Shown here: piece by piece, positions 13,001 through 24,388 of the stretch | Numbering within the stretch: the stretch's first letter is position 1 | How the letters are laid out: every line of letters begins with the position of its first letter | Source of the DNA: Picocystis sp. L7 | Taxonomy: Eukaryota; Chlorophyta; Picocystophyceae; Picocystales; Picocystaceae | DNA length: 64,000 nucleotides | NCBI GenBank assembly: GCA_020975725.1 | Contig: QXJR01000026.1 | Location: 992,001-1,056,000 of the forward strand | Direction: 5' to 3' | Program-made: the position numbers and the translations under genes | The notes under the pieces: generated by a model | Database searches by the model: none | What the model was told of the DNA's origin: nothing | Seen by the model: the letters and a program-made list of their open reading frames with translations, nothing else

Positions 13001-13928
13001 GCCCGATGTCTCTTGGAATTTATTGCTTCTACACTTAGTCGATGTTCTATTTCATGAATGTGAGCAAAAACCTTGCTGCTTGTCTCAGTGCAGCTTGAAG
13101 TGCAGTCACAACATCAAACGGAAAAAAAAATGAAAATTCAACGTTTTTTTTCAATGCACTTGTTGACACGCATTTGAAGTAGATAAATTTGCTCGCCTTT
13201 GTTCTTTCTGTCACAGGACTATACTATGTGCGATTTAAACTCATTCAATTTAGTTATCTTTATCCGCTCAACTATATACTTCTGTCGTTCCTCGTATTGT
13301 CTCTACCGTTCGTTCTCGTTGTAAATATTCTTCGATGCATGGAAGCAAGTATAGACCTTTACTAGGATAAAGAACATCCTGCAATGTACAGAACGATCAT
13401 CGGCGAAAGCACCACTTTTGCTCAAGTTCTGCTTATCTCAACGATGTACTGAAGTAAAGTTCATTACCATGTCAGAAACATTTGTTGCGCTTCCAAAAAT
13501 CTTATACATCCTGATCATTTTACTTTACATTTGTAGTTCTTTCTTGCCAAACTGGTCTTGCTTAGGTGCTTAACTGAAGCATATTCCCGCGATTGTGCAC
13601 CTTATGGTGTATTAGTTTAACTATCGTTGTCTGTGGGACGGCTACCAGAACAGCCAAACATGGATTACCTTGTTTAAAGAAGATACAAAAAGGGTGGTAC
13701 ACTACACAGTCAAGAACAAGCGGTATCATGCGGGGTAGCTGACATCATTCCTGCAGGTTATGCGCATGCAATGTGTCAGTTGAATGGCCATACAAACTCT
13801 AGTTACCTATGTTGGTCAAAGGGGCATTGTCATGCGGGTTCAAAGTTGGAAACACGCTGGGGTCCTCACCGACTGAATGGTTTCATAAGCTTAAGTTGGT
13901 GAGCATCAACCATATCATAGGCTTGCAT
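10043..13928. other. AT-rich gene-free stretch
   Basis: Nearly 3.9 kb without a recognisable gene. Composition is clearly AT-rich, with poly-T/poly-A stretches such as near 13120-13150. The longest open frames are about 110-125 codons (11634-11972, 11815-12192) and show no motifs. It lies between the 3' ends of the kinase (+) and the mitochondrial-like gene (-), so it needs no promoter. No terminal repeats or transposase remains were found. Confidence 0.55.
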
Positions 13929-14681
13929 TCACTGCTTTACATCATATTCTACGTCGATCACCTCTCCTGAAGTAGCTTCTCCAAGATTTATCTCAGAGCC
14001 ATTGGGGAGTCTTGCCTGCACTTGAGATGAAGAGTTGGGTCCTGTAGTTGCGTCCACGGTCACAAGTGCAGCAATTCCATATTCCCCAAACGCTTCAAAA
14101 GCGAGGGATACACGGCCTGCCTTTTTCCCATTTACGATAGTGGTGCTGCTACTCTGTGCATGAGGTGGGTTGCACCGCACATTTCCACCGAGGGCATCTT
14201 CCATACGCTTGCTGCTTCGGACAAGTTGTTCCGCCGCAGCATAGACTGCTTCTACATCTGCCCTTCCTTCTCGCAGCTGTTTCTCAAATCCTTTCAAAGC
14301 TGCTGAGAAGAGAGCTCCTCCCACTCTACCCAAAAAGGGAGCGTCGCTGAGCCATGGTTCCATTTCTTGCCTCCTGGTGGGCTTCTCAGTCTTTTTGTTT
14401 TTCGGGAGAGCTGGCACTTGGGGAATGGATGCACCCACTTTTCGCACGATGTCCTTGGCAACTTTCTTCACTTCGTTCCCGATGTCCTTCCAGGATTTGG
14501 GATCTTCATCTTCTTTTCTCGCCGAGGAGAACGCCTTCACTTGATGTCGACCTTTGTGCTCAGTTTTCTTCGGTTGGAGCCGCAGCATCGAAGTCGACGC
14601 TTTGGATGACAGTTGGTGCCACCGATACGTGTTTCGAATCATCCTGGTTCTTTGCATGGCCAGAGCTGCTTTGAATGCCAT
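13929..14681 (-). CDS. predicted mitochondrial protein, function unknown
   Basis: This 250-residue protein has an N-terminus typical of a mitochondrial presequence: positively charged, with Ser and Thr and almost no acids over about 40 residues ([20 protein letters not shown]). A basic linker with a [14 protein letters not shown] helix follows, then a helical segment ([28 protein letters not shown]) and a C-terminal beta-rich part ([25 protein letters not shown], ending [10 protein letters not shown]). That last part resembles small mitochondrial inner-membrane assembly factors such as Coa1/Tim21-type domains, but this is only an impression of fold pattern. The start is the first ATG, and the frame is unbroken. 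AT-rich deserts lie on both sides. Confidence 0.72.
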   Translation of the reverse strand: MAFKAALAMQRTRMIRNTYRWHQLSSKASTSMLRLQPKKTEHKGRHQVKAFSSARKEDEDPKSWKDIGNEVKKVAKDIVRKVGASIPQVPALPKNKKTEKPTRRQEMEPWLSDAPFLGRVGGALFSAALKGFEKQLREGRADVEAVYAAAEQLVRSSKRMEDALGGNVRCNPPHAQSSSTTIVNGKKAGRVSLAFEAFGEYGIAALVTVDATTGPNSSSQVQARLPNGSEINLGEATSGEVIDVEYDVKQ

Positions 14682-17600
14682 AGCCTACCTCGTTGACGTG
14701 GGTGCGCCAATGCGTGTCCTGTCTCTTCGTTCGTCTTGGCAGTTCCTTCGGGATCCGGTCCTTCTTTTTTTCCGCCTGCTTCTTCCTTCCTTCGCTTCAC
14801 CAGTCCTTTTCGGTGGCGTCTGTTGGTCCAGATCGTGGTCGACACTGTCTTCGGTTGCAACCGAGATTACGTGTCGGGAATGGAGGAAGTGGGACACGAC
14901 ACCCCCCTCGTTGTGATCGACACACCCAAAGGGCCAGGGGGACCGAGCACCAAGGAGCAACGCGAGAGATTCGAACACAATCCACAAGATGGGGGTGGTG
15001 GGGAACAAGTCCTATTGGGCTAGTGATGGGGAGCCAAGACGATGAATGACCACACCACAACCCAAGTTGTGTGGAAGTAGAGAGCGTGGATGTCATCGAA
15101 GAAGAAGGTTGAAGGGTGCAAGCAAACGACTCACGTAAGCATGGTGCATGGTTGGTGAGAAGCACCTCCTTTCTTTTCATGGGTGTTGAAGACAAGCCTC
15201 AACCGATGAAGTCCATGGATGGGGGATGGCACACCATATCATTGGCAACGCAATGAGATGAGAAGTCATCCATGGATTTGGACACTTTCTTTATCGAATC
15301 TATTGTCTTGGTTATGCGTGTCCATCGATTTCAACGATTGGTTGCGGCATAAGTCATGACCCATTCATGCCTAATCAATCGTCGATGGGAGTAGTTCTCG
15401 ATAGTGTCAATCGACATTACCTTTACTTTTTCATGCGTGCGTAGATACATGTTACATTTCTTAGGCTTCGAGTCACGGATCTCATCGCTAGACCGCAATG
15501 CGATTGAGTCATTGGCAAGAGTACGCTGAATCTGTCACTTCAATTGTGCATGCATGTGCTTTGACGCCAGCGCCTCATTGAATGCCAAGCATGCCGTTGG
15601 ACATTAGAAGCCCTACTCAAACCGAAAATGTTGTTGAAGTGACGCTTCAATCGATGGAACGAAGCAACGTGAATTTCTCAAGTAATTCAGTTGTGAAGGC
15701 AAATCACCAAACTCAATGCCCACGTAAATAGTCAATCGAGTTGCCGTGCTACTAAATCGTAGACTTTTCTCGCCCAACACAAACATCCGCCATCAAAGGC
15801 AAATGTTCGAGAAATGTTTGAAGACTTTAGATATCAAGTCAAGACACATGTACCAATGAAATACTCGGAAGCATATCATATCAATCTTTTCTTCATATAT
15901 GTATCCAGAAGATGAAATAGCAACTAATGCGACCTCGGTGGAGAAGCCTATAGGAACTCAATTGAGAGTGCTCTGCCATATTCACATAGTGAGGTGCACA
16001 TGTTATTTCGTTCTTACTCGGTTCTCACCACATGCTTTGATTGCAACCACCATTCTAAAATACGAGTAGGGTGCTAGATCTTGATATTTCTCATCCTTGA
16101 AATTATGGGTTTACATACAATGTGCGAGGTGGACTCTAAAACGGAAGGCGATAACTAATTCACGAATCACGAAGAGATTGAAATGGGTGTTAGAGGTTTC
16201 GAAGGATACCGTCGCTGGTTTCTGCCTTTCTACATCAAAGCCCAAGTTTTTCCCCCAAATACCCGCTATTCCAAAAGTGCATTGTCGAACCGAGTTCGTT
16301 CTTCTTCAACGTCAATGCCACACGTTCTATTCACGTAGGCATATTGTTTATGTTCCGTTTCGAATGGTCATGTCGCCTTGCGCTTTCATATGCTTATTAT
16401 GGCTAGACGAATAGTTTTTTTTGCCAAAGAACTGACTACAACGGATTTCGTTTTGCTAGAGCAAAACAAGAAACAAATTGTTTGTGTGATAGACCATTGT
16501 TTTGGAGGCATTTGCGTCTCTGTTCGCCTCGTTCCTTTGAAGCCGATGACATGGCAAGATCTTTGCGAGCATCTGCGGACAATAACAGATAGTTTTTGTA
16601 TGCGAACATCATTGTGATGAATATAGACCCTCTTTCATAAGTCTCAACCGAGGAAAAGTCCAAGATGCATTCACTGCAAGTCGCGAGCGCATCAACTTTC
16701 ATTGACTTCGAATGTGCATGACCTTGATTGCCAACGTATGTAGACACGCCCGTTGTTTGCACCATATTGGAAGTGTCAATAGCTCGCCATACAAATCAAG
16801 TTGAGTTGTGATCCTTCATAATCGTTCGAATGAAAATACGCGAGACAACCATGTAAGATAGTTAGGTGCACGTCGAACAAACGCGATGTGTTGTGTATTT
16901 CTTAGGGGCCGAAAATGTCATTACAACAATTCAAACCGAGATGAACAATGGAAAGCTTGGCAAGCGCCGCAAGGCTGCTTCTGCATGAGTTTTCCAGGAC
17001 GACTTGCGTAGTCACTAGCCACATTTGTCCTAAGAGCGTGAACAAATGAAAATACCAGCTGAATCACACCCAATGAGAATAGACAACAGTCTTCTTCTTC
17101 TTAGCGCTAAGATTCGAATGCTACACCAATCACTCAAACAATTGCCAAGTTTCGAGCAAGGTCTTGACGTATGGGTGTATGCGTGGCTCAAGGAACGCCC
17201 TTAGTTTTCATGACACATTTGTTTACGTTCGAAGCAGGACCTCACGGCGTTCAAGTCTTGTTGTGAAAACGTTTCCACCACTTTTGCATTCTAGTCCAAC
17301 AAGATAATGCGGAGAGGAGGATGCTCTGCAAATTGGGTAACGTGAATAGATCATTGCAGAAGAACGGTCGATAGAATCCCCGCAAGACACGCAACATTGA
17401 TGGGACGCGGACGGTGCTTCTCGGAATTCTCAAGCACGATAATGTCCCAAGCCATCTCCTTCACTTGCCGACCATGAGGTGCATAACATTGAAAATCGCT
17501 CAATGCGTCAAGGCAAGCACAAAACTACCATTCCAATCTTCCCAGTTTGCGTGGCATCGGCATATGCCCATGTCCAGTGGCCGAACATGCAGGTCCACAT

Positions 17601-18179
17601 CAGACATGGGCTAGAAGACAACTGAATTCATGCCAAGGGGACTTCCTCTTTGTTCGAAAGGCGAAGCAGCGTTTGTCCACCCGGAGATTCTTCGCGCTAC
17701 ACGATGGCATTCTGCAAGCTAGGATAAACAAACATACTAGAACAGTATGTCCTCTTCTATAATTGTGCCATGAACGGCTTGGACGAAGGCTGGCCTTGTA
17801 CAATGAGGCACAGCAAGCAGGCAAAACAGTGGACATTTTCCAGCCAAACTGCCAGATGGATGAGCGTAGCGAATTCAGGATGAACGGCAAAAGCCTCCCA
17901 TGCAATGAGTCATGTTAGGTAGTCCTTTCATGCTATTTAACTCCTTACTGTACCCCTTGTGTGCTGGGCCAAGTAGGAGGCGCAGCACGCGTGTCTGTTG
18001 CCAGTGCTCAAGAATTGCCTGGTGCCTCATGGGACAGGAAAAAGGCCTGTCCTTGGTGTCGGCCAGCAATCGACAGCTCCGGCCCTCTGTCCAGGCCGGA
18101 CAGTAGCAATACATCTTCGATGCACTGGCATCTGGGAACTGTAGGGCCAAGATGGCCACCGCGACAATCGAGTCTGATT
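14682..18179. other. promoter region then AT-rich gene-free stretch
   Basis: The first 350 bp are GC-rich and should hold the promoter of the mitochondrial-like gene. From about 15050 to 17950 the sequence becomes AT-rich and no gene is recognisable, with scattered frames under 110 codons. It resembles the first desert in composition and wording, but I found no shared long repeat by eye. Confidence 0.5.
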
Positions 18180-19157
18180 TTATTCCTGAGGACGAGCGAG
18201 GGGATCGAATATATCCCCGCGAAAATACCTTGTTCCCTGGTTTTTATCCTTCTCGGCCTTACCTCGGCTCTCCCCGTGCGATGGATTGTGACGGGACCAG
18301 GCATTTTTCTCTTCCAGACCCACCGCTCCAGCGCCTTTACTTTTTTGGGACCTGGGCTGCAAATTGGCAACCACTTTCATGCGTTTGTGGGGACCTGGGT
18401 GGGGTGCGCCTGTGCGGACGGGGATATCCTCGCGGAACTTCCTTCCGTCGTTTCTCGGCCCCCTCCATGATGCCTGCAACGGTCGGTCCGGGCATGGGAC
18501 GAGCCTGCATGTTTTCTCACAGATCTCTTCCGTGCACATGGGTCGAAAGGGATCGAGCCACGTGCAGTTGCAACGCATTGCATCCAGCGGGGTGTGTTGG
18601 GCTTTGGACAGTGGACCGAGCAGAGATGGGTTCTGTGGGATGTCTTCGAGCTTGGAACCGCGGTATCTGTCGTAGTGCGTCCCGTTGCATGCCTGATTGT
18701 CTCGAGGTGGCCCGTCAGGAAGGGGCGTGTCCTGGAGCGGTCCTTGGCCCGGTCCATCGGTTGGCTCCCAGGGGCCTCGTCCTTGGCGTCGATTGAGCAT
18801 TTTCTCTCTCTGCAAATCGCACGCTCCTACCATTTCCGTCTCCCATCTTTGCACGGTCTGTCTCACTTGTTCTCTGTCCTTTTGTTGTTGTTCTTGCTGC
18901 TCTCGGTGACGTTTTCTCCTCTCTTTGGCGAGTGCGAGCGCGCACTCCACACGAGCCAGTTCGGTGTCCGCATCTCTGCACAGGTCCGCGAGCACGCGGA
19001 TCCTGATTTGGATCTGTTTCCTTTCGTTTTCCAGCTGTTCTACTTGTGCATGGTTCTGTTCCATCTCCCATCGGTCCGGGAGGTCCTCTCCGATTCTTCT
19101 CGTTGCACGTGGGGGTGGACCTCGTCTCGGGTGTCCCATTGGGTGGAAGGATGGCAT
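18180..19157 (-). CDS. putative coiled-coil protein, unknown
   Basis: This is an open frame of 325 codons. Residues about 32-120 (MEQNHAQVEQLENERKQIQ onward) form a convincing charged coiled coil with heptad spacing and a Q-rich stretch (REQQEQQQKDREQ). The rest is Pro/Gly/Arg-rich with a small cysteine cluster (CNC...CTEEICEKTC). The C-terminal half looks less like a folded protein and could be partly intronic or non-coding. It diverges from ALG8, with a 595-bp shared upstream region. I do not recognise a family. The best start may be the methionine of MEQNHAQ rather than the first ATG. Confidence 0.45.
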   Translation of the reverse strand: MPSFHPMGHPRRGPPPRATRRIGEDLPDRWEMEQNHAQVEQLENERKQIQIRIRVLADLCRDADTELARVECALALAKERRKRHREQQEQQQKDREQVRQTVQRWETEMVGACDLQREKMLNRRQGRGPWEPTDGPGQGPLQDTPLPDGPPRDNQACNGTHYDRYRGSKLEDIPQNPSLLGPLSKAQHTPLDAMRCNCTWLDPFRPMCTEEICEKTCRLVPCPDRPLQASWRGPRNDGRKFREDIPVRTGAPHPGPHKRMKVVANLQPRSQKSKGAGAVGLEEKNAWSRHNPSHGESRGKAEKDKNQGTRYFRGDIFDPLARPQE

Positions 19158-19752
19158 CCCCTTCCCTTCCCTTCCCTTCCGATCGAAAGGAAACGACCCT
19201 GGGTGGGAGGATCGTGCGAAAGGGAGGTGAAACCAGGTTCAACCCATCTGGATGAACGGGAAAAAGAGAGGGTCCCATCCCACCTTGGTCTCCCTCCACA
19301 CGACGGTGCGAGTGCGAATCCAAGGACACACGAGTGCGCTTCACGGCGCACCTGGTTGTCCTCGCTTCCGCCTCTTCCGACACCATCCCTTGCGTGCGCC
19401 TCGAAAGGACCTAGAGGGAACTGCGTAGTTGTCCGTCCACCTCGATCTGCAGAGGAAGGGCGCCGTCGGTTCCCGGTCCAACGCACCTGAACTGGAGAAC
19501 CAGCGTGCGCGACGACCTGGACGTGGCGAACCCAATCGGACGATTTGACATGCCACGATCCATCCCACGCGTACGTTCGTAGGACTGCACCTTCCCTTGG
19601 TGGTCGTCCGATCCGTAGACTGCGGCGATCGCTCGTCCCGACACCCAACACACGCACGACCGCCGACACGCTCGCATCCGACGGTTTCGCACCGGACACT
19701 CGCGGGTCCGAGGGACCCGTTCGTGCGCGAGCAGCGACGCACAGGGATCTCC
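19158..19752. promoter_or_regulatory. divergent promoter region, coiled-coil gene / ALG8
   Basis: A 595-bp spacer between two outward-facing starts. It is GC-rich with a CCCTT/CTTCC pyrimidine repeat near 19161-19180. No conserved core promoter motif is clear to me. Confidence 0.4.
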
Positions 19753-21312
19753 ATGCGACCGCCAGGATGCGGAATGCTCACCTTGGCTCTGTTGGCGGTC
19801 AAGTGTTTGTTGGGACCAGCCTATCGAAGCACCGACTACCAAGTCCATCGCTCCTGGATGGCCATCACGCACACAGCACCTTGGCAAACCTGGTATCAAG
19901 ATAATCGAACGCATTGGACATTGGATTATCCACCCTTCTTTGCCTGGTGGGAAAGGCTTCGTGCCATGCCGGCTGCTTGGATCGAACCCAACCTGTTGAA
20001 ACTGGATGACGATGCGGATGTGACCGATAGCAACCAAGCAGTTGCCTACCAAAGAGGAACGGTGATGATGGCAGAAACACTGGTGCTTGCCACTGGAGCA
20101 TGGTACTTTGCAAGGACGTTGCAAGGTGCAGAGAAACGCACCAGCAGAAAAAACGAAGGGATGGTCGGAAAGGCACGAAGGGATTGGGCAAGGGCGTCCG
20201 TCACCATGGGCCTGGTTGGAAATGCAGGGCTTGTGATTGTCGACCACATCCACTTTCAGTTCAACGGGATGCTTCTGGGTGTTCTGGTATGGTCCCTGGC
20301 ATTTGCGAAATCCGGGAAAAATGTGCTTTCAGCCTTGTGCTTTGCTGTGCTGCTCAACTTGAAACACCTCTTTGCTTATGCGGCCCCTGTTTACTTTCTC
20401 TTTTTGCTCAGGAACCATTGCAGGGGCAAGTTTGCGATCGTGCACTTTTTTGCGCTTGCAGCTACTGTGTCTTTGGTCACCGCGGCATCCGTCGGTCCCT
20501 TCCTGTGGGCCGGGCAGGGAAAGGCGATGCTGGGGAGGCTGTTTCCTTTTGGCCGTGGTCTTCTGCACGCGTATTGGGCCCCGAATTTCTGGGCTCTCTA
20601 TGCTGGTGCTGACAAGCTTTTCGTGCTTTTGGTGCAGAAATTATATCGCATGCCACCCATGCGGGAAGGCAACTTGGCAAGGGGCCTGGTGGGTGTTCAA
20701 GACTTTGCCATCCTTCCAAACATTACCCCAAGAATCTGCGGTTCGGTTTTCGTTCTTGCTCTATCTCCATGTTTAGTTTCCTTGTGGAGGTTCCCTACTC
20801 GAGGTCGTTTTCTCTCGGCCGTAGGCTATTCGTATTTGTGTGGTTTCATGTTTGGATACCACGTGCACGAGAAGGCGGTGCTTCACTTTCTCGTCGTCTA
20901 TGCTTTGAATGCAGTATCAAGCATGTGGTCTTATGGTCAGTTTGTCTTGATGGCAAAGGCTTCGTATTACAGTCTCATGCCACTTTTGTTCACCAGGGCA
21001 GAAGCTCCCATCAAGATTCTCTTGGTAGAAGTCTTGCATTTTTGTCACCTGTTTTTCTTGCAAGGTTGCCACGGTGGGATTGCCCCGTTGGGGCGTTGGG
21101 GCGGGGCGGCGCCTGTCCTTTCCATTGTTTTTGCACTGCTCCAGGGCTACAACGGATTGCTGCACGGGTTTTTGTTTGGAGTCGAGCTGCCCTTTCTTCC
21201 GTTGATGCTGCAGTCCACAGTGTCCGGTGTTGTACTGTTTGCTGTCTGGTTGAGGGAGCTAACTCATTGGACACGTAGCCTATCAACGTCCAGCAGCCCA
21301 GATTCTCGGTGA
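19753..21312 (+). CDS. ALG8: dolichyl-P-Glc:Glc1Man9GlcNAc2-PP-dolichol glucosyltransferase ALG8
   Basis: This 519-residue polytopic ER membrane enzyme adds the second glucose to the lipid-linked N-glycan precursor, using dolichyl-phosphate glucose. Family blocks are clear: RSTDYQVHRSWMAITHT near residues 25-40, then WTLDYPPFFAWWERL, and later VDHIHFQFNGMLLGVLVWSLA, NLKHLFAYAAPVYFLFLLR and HVHEKAVLHFLVVYA. ALG6 has similar blocks, but STDYxVHRxW and VDHIHFQFNG are ALG8-like. I chose ATG 19753 because it matches the usual length and N-terminus (human about 526 residues). An upstream in-frame extension is possible but basic and unlike the family. Multiple hydrophobic helices fill the C-terminal half. 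Confidence 0.93.
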   Translation: MRPPGCGMLTLALLAVKCLLGPAYRSTDYQVHRSWMAITHTAPWQTWYQDNRTHWTLDYPPFFAWWERLRAMPAAWIEPNLLKLDDDADVTDSNQAVAYQRGTVMMAETLVLATGAWYFARTLQGAEKRTSRKNEGMVGKARRDWARASVTMGLVGNAGLVIVDHIHFQFNGMLLGVLVWSLAFAKSGKNVLSALCFAVLLNLKHLFAYAAPVYFLFLLRNHCRGKFAIVHFFALAATVSLVTAASVGPFLWAGQGKAMLGRLFPFGRGLLHAYWAPNFWALYAGADKLFVLLVQKLYRMPPMREGNLARGLVGVQDFAILPNITPRICGSVFVLALSPCLVSLWRFPTRGRFLSAVGYSYLCGFMFGYHVHEKAVLHFLVVYALNAVSSMWSYGQFVLMAKASYYSLMPLLFTRAEAPIKILLVEVLHFCHLFFLQGCHGGIAPLGRWGGAAPVLSIVFALLQGYNGLLHGFLFGVELPFLPLMLQSTVSGVVLFAVWLRELTHWTRSLSTSSSPDSR

Positions 21313-21943
21313 TTCTGACGTTGCATGTTTTTGCCCGTTTGCTGTGGGGGCACAGAGGTTGAATTTTTTGTTCCATTCACTCCGCACCATTTTCGATTCA
21401 TTCTTTTCAAGCATTCATCCCTGTTTCGTGGTCCGATTGTTTCCTCTTCCTGTGTTTTCTCCGTGGGTCCGATTGGCGGAACGGATCGGTTTGTCGTTCT
21501 GTTTACCTATCGCATGGCTAGGATCAGGTGTCCTCCATGATCCGTCCCTTCAGTTGTGTACGGTACCAATCCTTGTTTGGCATGGATTGGGCACGGGTCG
21601 ACGTGTGGTTCTGTCTGGTTTGGTTGCCTCGTATGGCATGGATGGTATTGTTCCTTTGGTGTCACGAAATCGACACCGGGTGTGACCGGACCACTTGTGG
21701 CATGGAATGGGACCTTTCGCATCCATCCCCTTCCTTCTGAGGGAGGGCACCCCCGGCCCAGCTGCTGTTCGATCCGGATCGCAGGGTCGGACACCCAGAG
21801 AGGATGCTTGGGTCCAACCTGGGGCGAGGGACCTTGGGGGGGAGTGGACCCAGGGGGGAGGGAAGGGCAGGGGGGATCGACCGAGCGGGGGAGTGGGTTT
21901 GACCGAGACAGGATCGAGGGAGGATTGAGGGAGAGGGTAGTGC
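21313..21943. other. spacer between ALG8 and the recombinase transposon
   Basis: No gene is seen. From about 21730 the + strand is full of G runs (two G6 runs plus G3 runs within 21820-21900) that could form a G-quadruplex. The transposon begins right after this G-rich tract. Confidence 0.45.
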
Positions 21944-21945
21944 CT

Positions 21946-21979
21946 CAACTTTTTGTAACGAGACGATTACAAAACGTTG
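21946..21979 (+). repeat. left recombinase core-like site (13-8-13)
   Basis: Arm CAACTTTTTGTAA, an 8-bp spacer CGAGACGA, then arm TTACAAAACGTTG. The arms are inverted and agree at 12 of 13 bases. Length and layout equal lox/FRT-type core sites bound by two tyrosine-recombinase protomers. Function is inferred from layout only. Confidence 0.65.
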
Positions 21980-22103
21980 GATCGAAATCTTGGGGAAAGA
22001 TATCGATTAAAGAACTGCAGGTAGATATCGATGGAACTAGGGTTTTTTCTCCCAGCCGTTACGAGGGGACAAGTTGTCGACCGATCCACGGCAGCGAAGG
22101 ACG

Positions 22104-24266
22104 TCACGTAGATCCGCGAGCAAGTTCGCCATCTTCGTCGCGCTGGCACTCCCGTCTCCTGAGGTACGTCGCAGCCGTGCGCCAAGTTAGTTTGCGACCG
22201 TTGCGAGACGCGTTTGGTACGAGTGCTTGGACGTGTTGATAGATCTCGTCTGCACGATCTGCGGACACGACCGACCGTCCGTCCCATTCTCCTCGACGTT
22301 TAGCCTCGGACACGAGGCGACTCATGAGGTAATGCAGGTCCGCGAGGTGTGGTCGTTGCTCTCTACGCACGTGAGCTGACGTGAGACGCATCCATGGAAG
22401 GTCGCCTGAGATGTAGGACACGAATGCCTGGCGCACTGTCACCTTCGTGGGCAAGTCGACCGATGAAGCTGGCAATCGGAGCAGACCGAGCATTGCATTG
22501 GAATCACGTGCCTCCACCGTTGCTGTTGGTTGTTGCATCTGGACAGCATCCTCGATTCTCTGCATCAGCGGAGTGACCAAGTCACTCACCACACTGCGGA
22601 TGGTGGCAGGTGTGATGTTACCGCACTCAAAGTCCCTTTCTTGCATGCACTGAAGAAGGACATCACGGATGTCCTCCTTCAGTGTGTTCAACTTGGATGT
22701 CGCTTTCTCACAGTGGCTGAGGATGTGAACGTTCATTGGTATACCTGTAGGACTGAGGTCATTTCCACATCGGTCATGTGTTGACTCGGCACTCACAAAC
22801 TCTGCAATGCATGACCTTGAGCTGTCCCTCCATAAGGGAATGCTTCGGAGAGGGTGGTTGCCTGGGAGGTTGTCATGGATCCACTTCTCATGGTACAGCA
22901 AGTTTGCAAGTAGATGCTCCAGCACTATATCCAAAGCATTGGTTTTCCCGAATGCAGCAAATGTCAAGCGAGCAAGCCTACTTGCGATAGTCATATCCAC
23001 TCCAGGGATGAAATGCGGGGGTAGTTGAGCAAACTTTGAGCCACTTGAGGGTGCATGACCTGCCACAATCCTTCCAATATATTGATCACCTGCTGATTCA
23101 TACCTCAAGTATGTACCGAGAACTTTGCCGGTATCCCATCCGGCTCGGTTACAAATGCTCATCATGGACGGCCCATCAGTAATCCCTGATGTGACATATG
23201 TACTTGCGCCTTTTCTATTGGAATGAGTGCCAATATCACTTGGATCCAACCCATAACATTGCAATATTTCTCTGTTTTTCACCTTGAAGCGCTCCATGTG
23301 AGCCGAGTGAGCAGCGTAAATGTTGGCATGGGGGAAGATTGCATTGTTTTCCTTCCCCACCTCAAAGCATGCCAAGTATGCTGCCAAACAAAACAACGGG
23401 CATATTTCAGGGGTTGAAGGATTAGAATACACATGCTTAGGAAACCTTCCTTGCTTCTCACCATCTTGATCATTTTTCTGGTGCGGTATATAGACCCTCA
23501 ACCCATCATTCTCCCATTGGAGGTGGGAGAGGCAAAGCCCACATGTACTATGAGCGCGTGCGGCCAAGTTCCACGAAAAGACATGAATTAGCAAGGCACC
23601 CAATACACCTTCCACAAGGAGCTTCTTCGAGATTGCACAATACAACTGATATGGAAGGGCCATTTTGCCTCTTTCATGGGTAGAGTTTGGGTCTACTCCT
23701 CTTTCTTGGGCCGAAACTCTTCTCAATGCGTTCATGTATTCGCTCACTTGCTCATCAAACCATTCGGGCAAGGGGACATTTGCATGGCGATAGAGGTGTT
23801 TCAAGGCACTCCTATAGTTCCCATACGTCCGCAAGTAAGTCTCACGACCATTGAAGTCCCTTTTCCTTTGTTGTGCCAAAAACATCGCCCAAGCATTGAA
23901 GTGCAAGCACTCCAAATTGACTTTACCGACAAGCATAGTGTGGTTCAACTCCTCACAACTCGACAACGTATCTTTTATCGCAGCGAGACGATCCTTCTCA
24001 TCCAAGAGTTGAAGAGAGGTCCTCCAAGTTTCTGTTATGAGTCCCCCACTTTGCAAAGATGGTAGATTTTCATAGTTGGCAAAGGCCCATGCCACAAAAC
24101 GCTTGTTCATTCCTAGGTAAGCTTTCCGTGTCTTCTCGGACTTGCTATTCCGTTGTATCTCCCTCACGAGTGATGGTTGAAGGTGCTCCGAACCTCGGCC
24201 ATGAAGCTCCGAACGTGGCGTTGGTTCCTCCGAAGGCGGATGCTCGAACGGGCCCGTGGATGCCAT
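22104..24266 (-). CDS. tyrosine recombinase / integrase-like transposase
   Basis: This 720-residue protein has a helical N-terminal region (about 30-180, with SEKTRKAYLGMNKRFVAWA like a SAM-like core-binding domain). A catalytic domain follows: the first arginine at R237 (SWNLAARAHST), the H-x-x-R box at H348/R351 (IGTHSNRKGASTYV), W377 (NRAGWDTGKV) and the likely nucleophile Y386 or Y389 (GTYLRYESAGDQYIGR). This motif set is the one seen in many hypothetical proteins of algae and oomycetes with an HSxRKG...RAGW...YLRYE...GDQYxGR signature. Residues 420-720 are an extra C-terminal region of unknown role. The frame is unbroken. The first ATG is 24266, inside the element. It likely cuts and rejoins the inverted sites at the element ends. 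Confidence 0.85.
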   Translation of the reverse strand: MASTGPFEHPPSEEPTPRSELHGRGSEHLQPSLVREIQRNSKSEKTRKAYLGMNKRFVAWAFANYENLPSLQSGGLITETWRTSLQLLDEKDRLAAIKDTLSSCEELNHTMLVGKVNLECLHFNAWAMFLAQQRKRDFNGRETYLRTYGNYRSALKHLYRHANVPLPEWFDEQVSEYMNALRRVSAQERGVDPNSTHERGKMALPYQLYCAISKKLLVEGVLGALLIHVFSWNLAARAHSTCGLCLSHLQWENDGLRVYIPHQKNDQDGEKQGRFPKHVYSNPSTPEICPLFCLAAYLACFEVGKENNAIFPHANIYAAHSAHMERFKVKNREILQCYGLDPSDIGTHSNRKGASTYVTSGITDGPSMMSICNRAGWDTGKVLGTYLRYESAGDQYIGRIVAGHAPSSGSKFAQLPPHFIPGVDMTIASRLARLTFAAFGKTNALDIVLEHLLANLLYHEKWIHDNLPGNHPLRSIPLWRDSSRSCIAEFVSAESTHDRCGNDLSPTGIPMNVHILSHCEKATSKLNTLKEDIRDVLLQCMQERDFECGNITPATIRSVVSDLVTPLMQRIEDAVQMQQPTATVEARDSNAMLGLLRLPASSVDLPTKVTVRQAFVSYISGDLPWMRLTSAHVRREQRPHLADLHYLMSRLVSEAKRRGEWDGRSVVSADRADEIYQHVQALVPNASRNGRKLTWRTAATYLRRRECQRDEDGELARGST

Positions 24267-24354
24267 CGCCAACTAACATTTCAACCCTCGATCGGATCGA
24301 TCCATCGATATCCATCCGATCCACCATTGAGATCTTTCCCTCATTCGATCGGTA

Positions 24355-24388
24355 TCTTTTTTTGTAAGGATCTCGTTACAAAAAGTTG
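24355..24388 (-). repeat. right recombinase core-like site (13-8-13)
   Basis: Read on the minus strand: arm CAACTTTTTGTAA, spacer CGAGATCC, then a weaker arm TTACAAAAAAAGA. The first arm and the first five spacer bases equal the left site, in inverted orientation. The second arm keeps only the inner nine bases. Confidence 0.6.
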
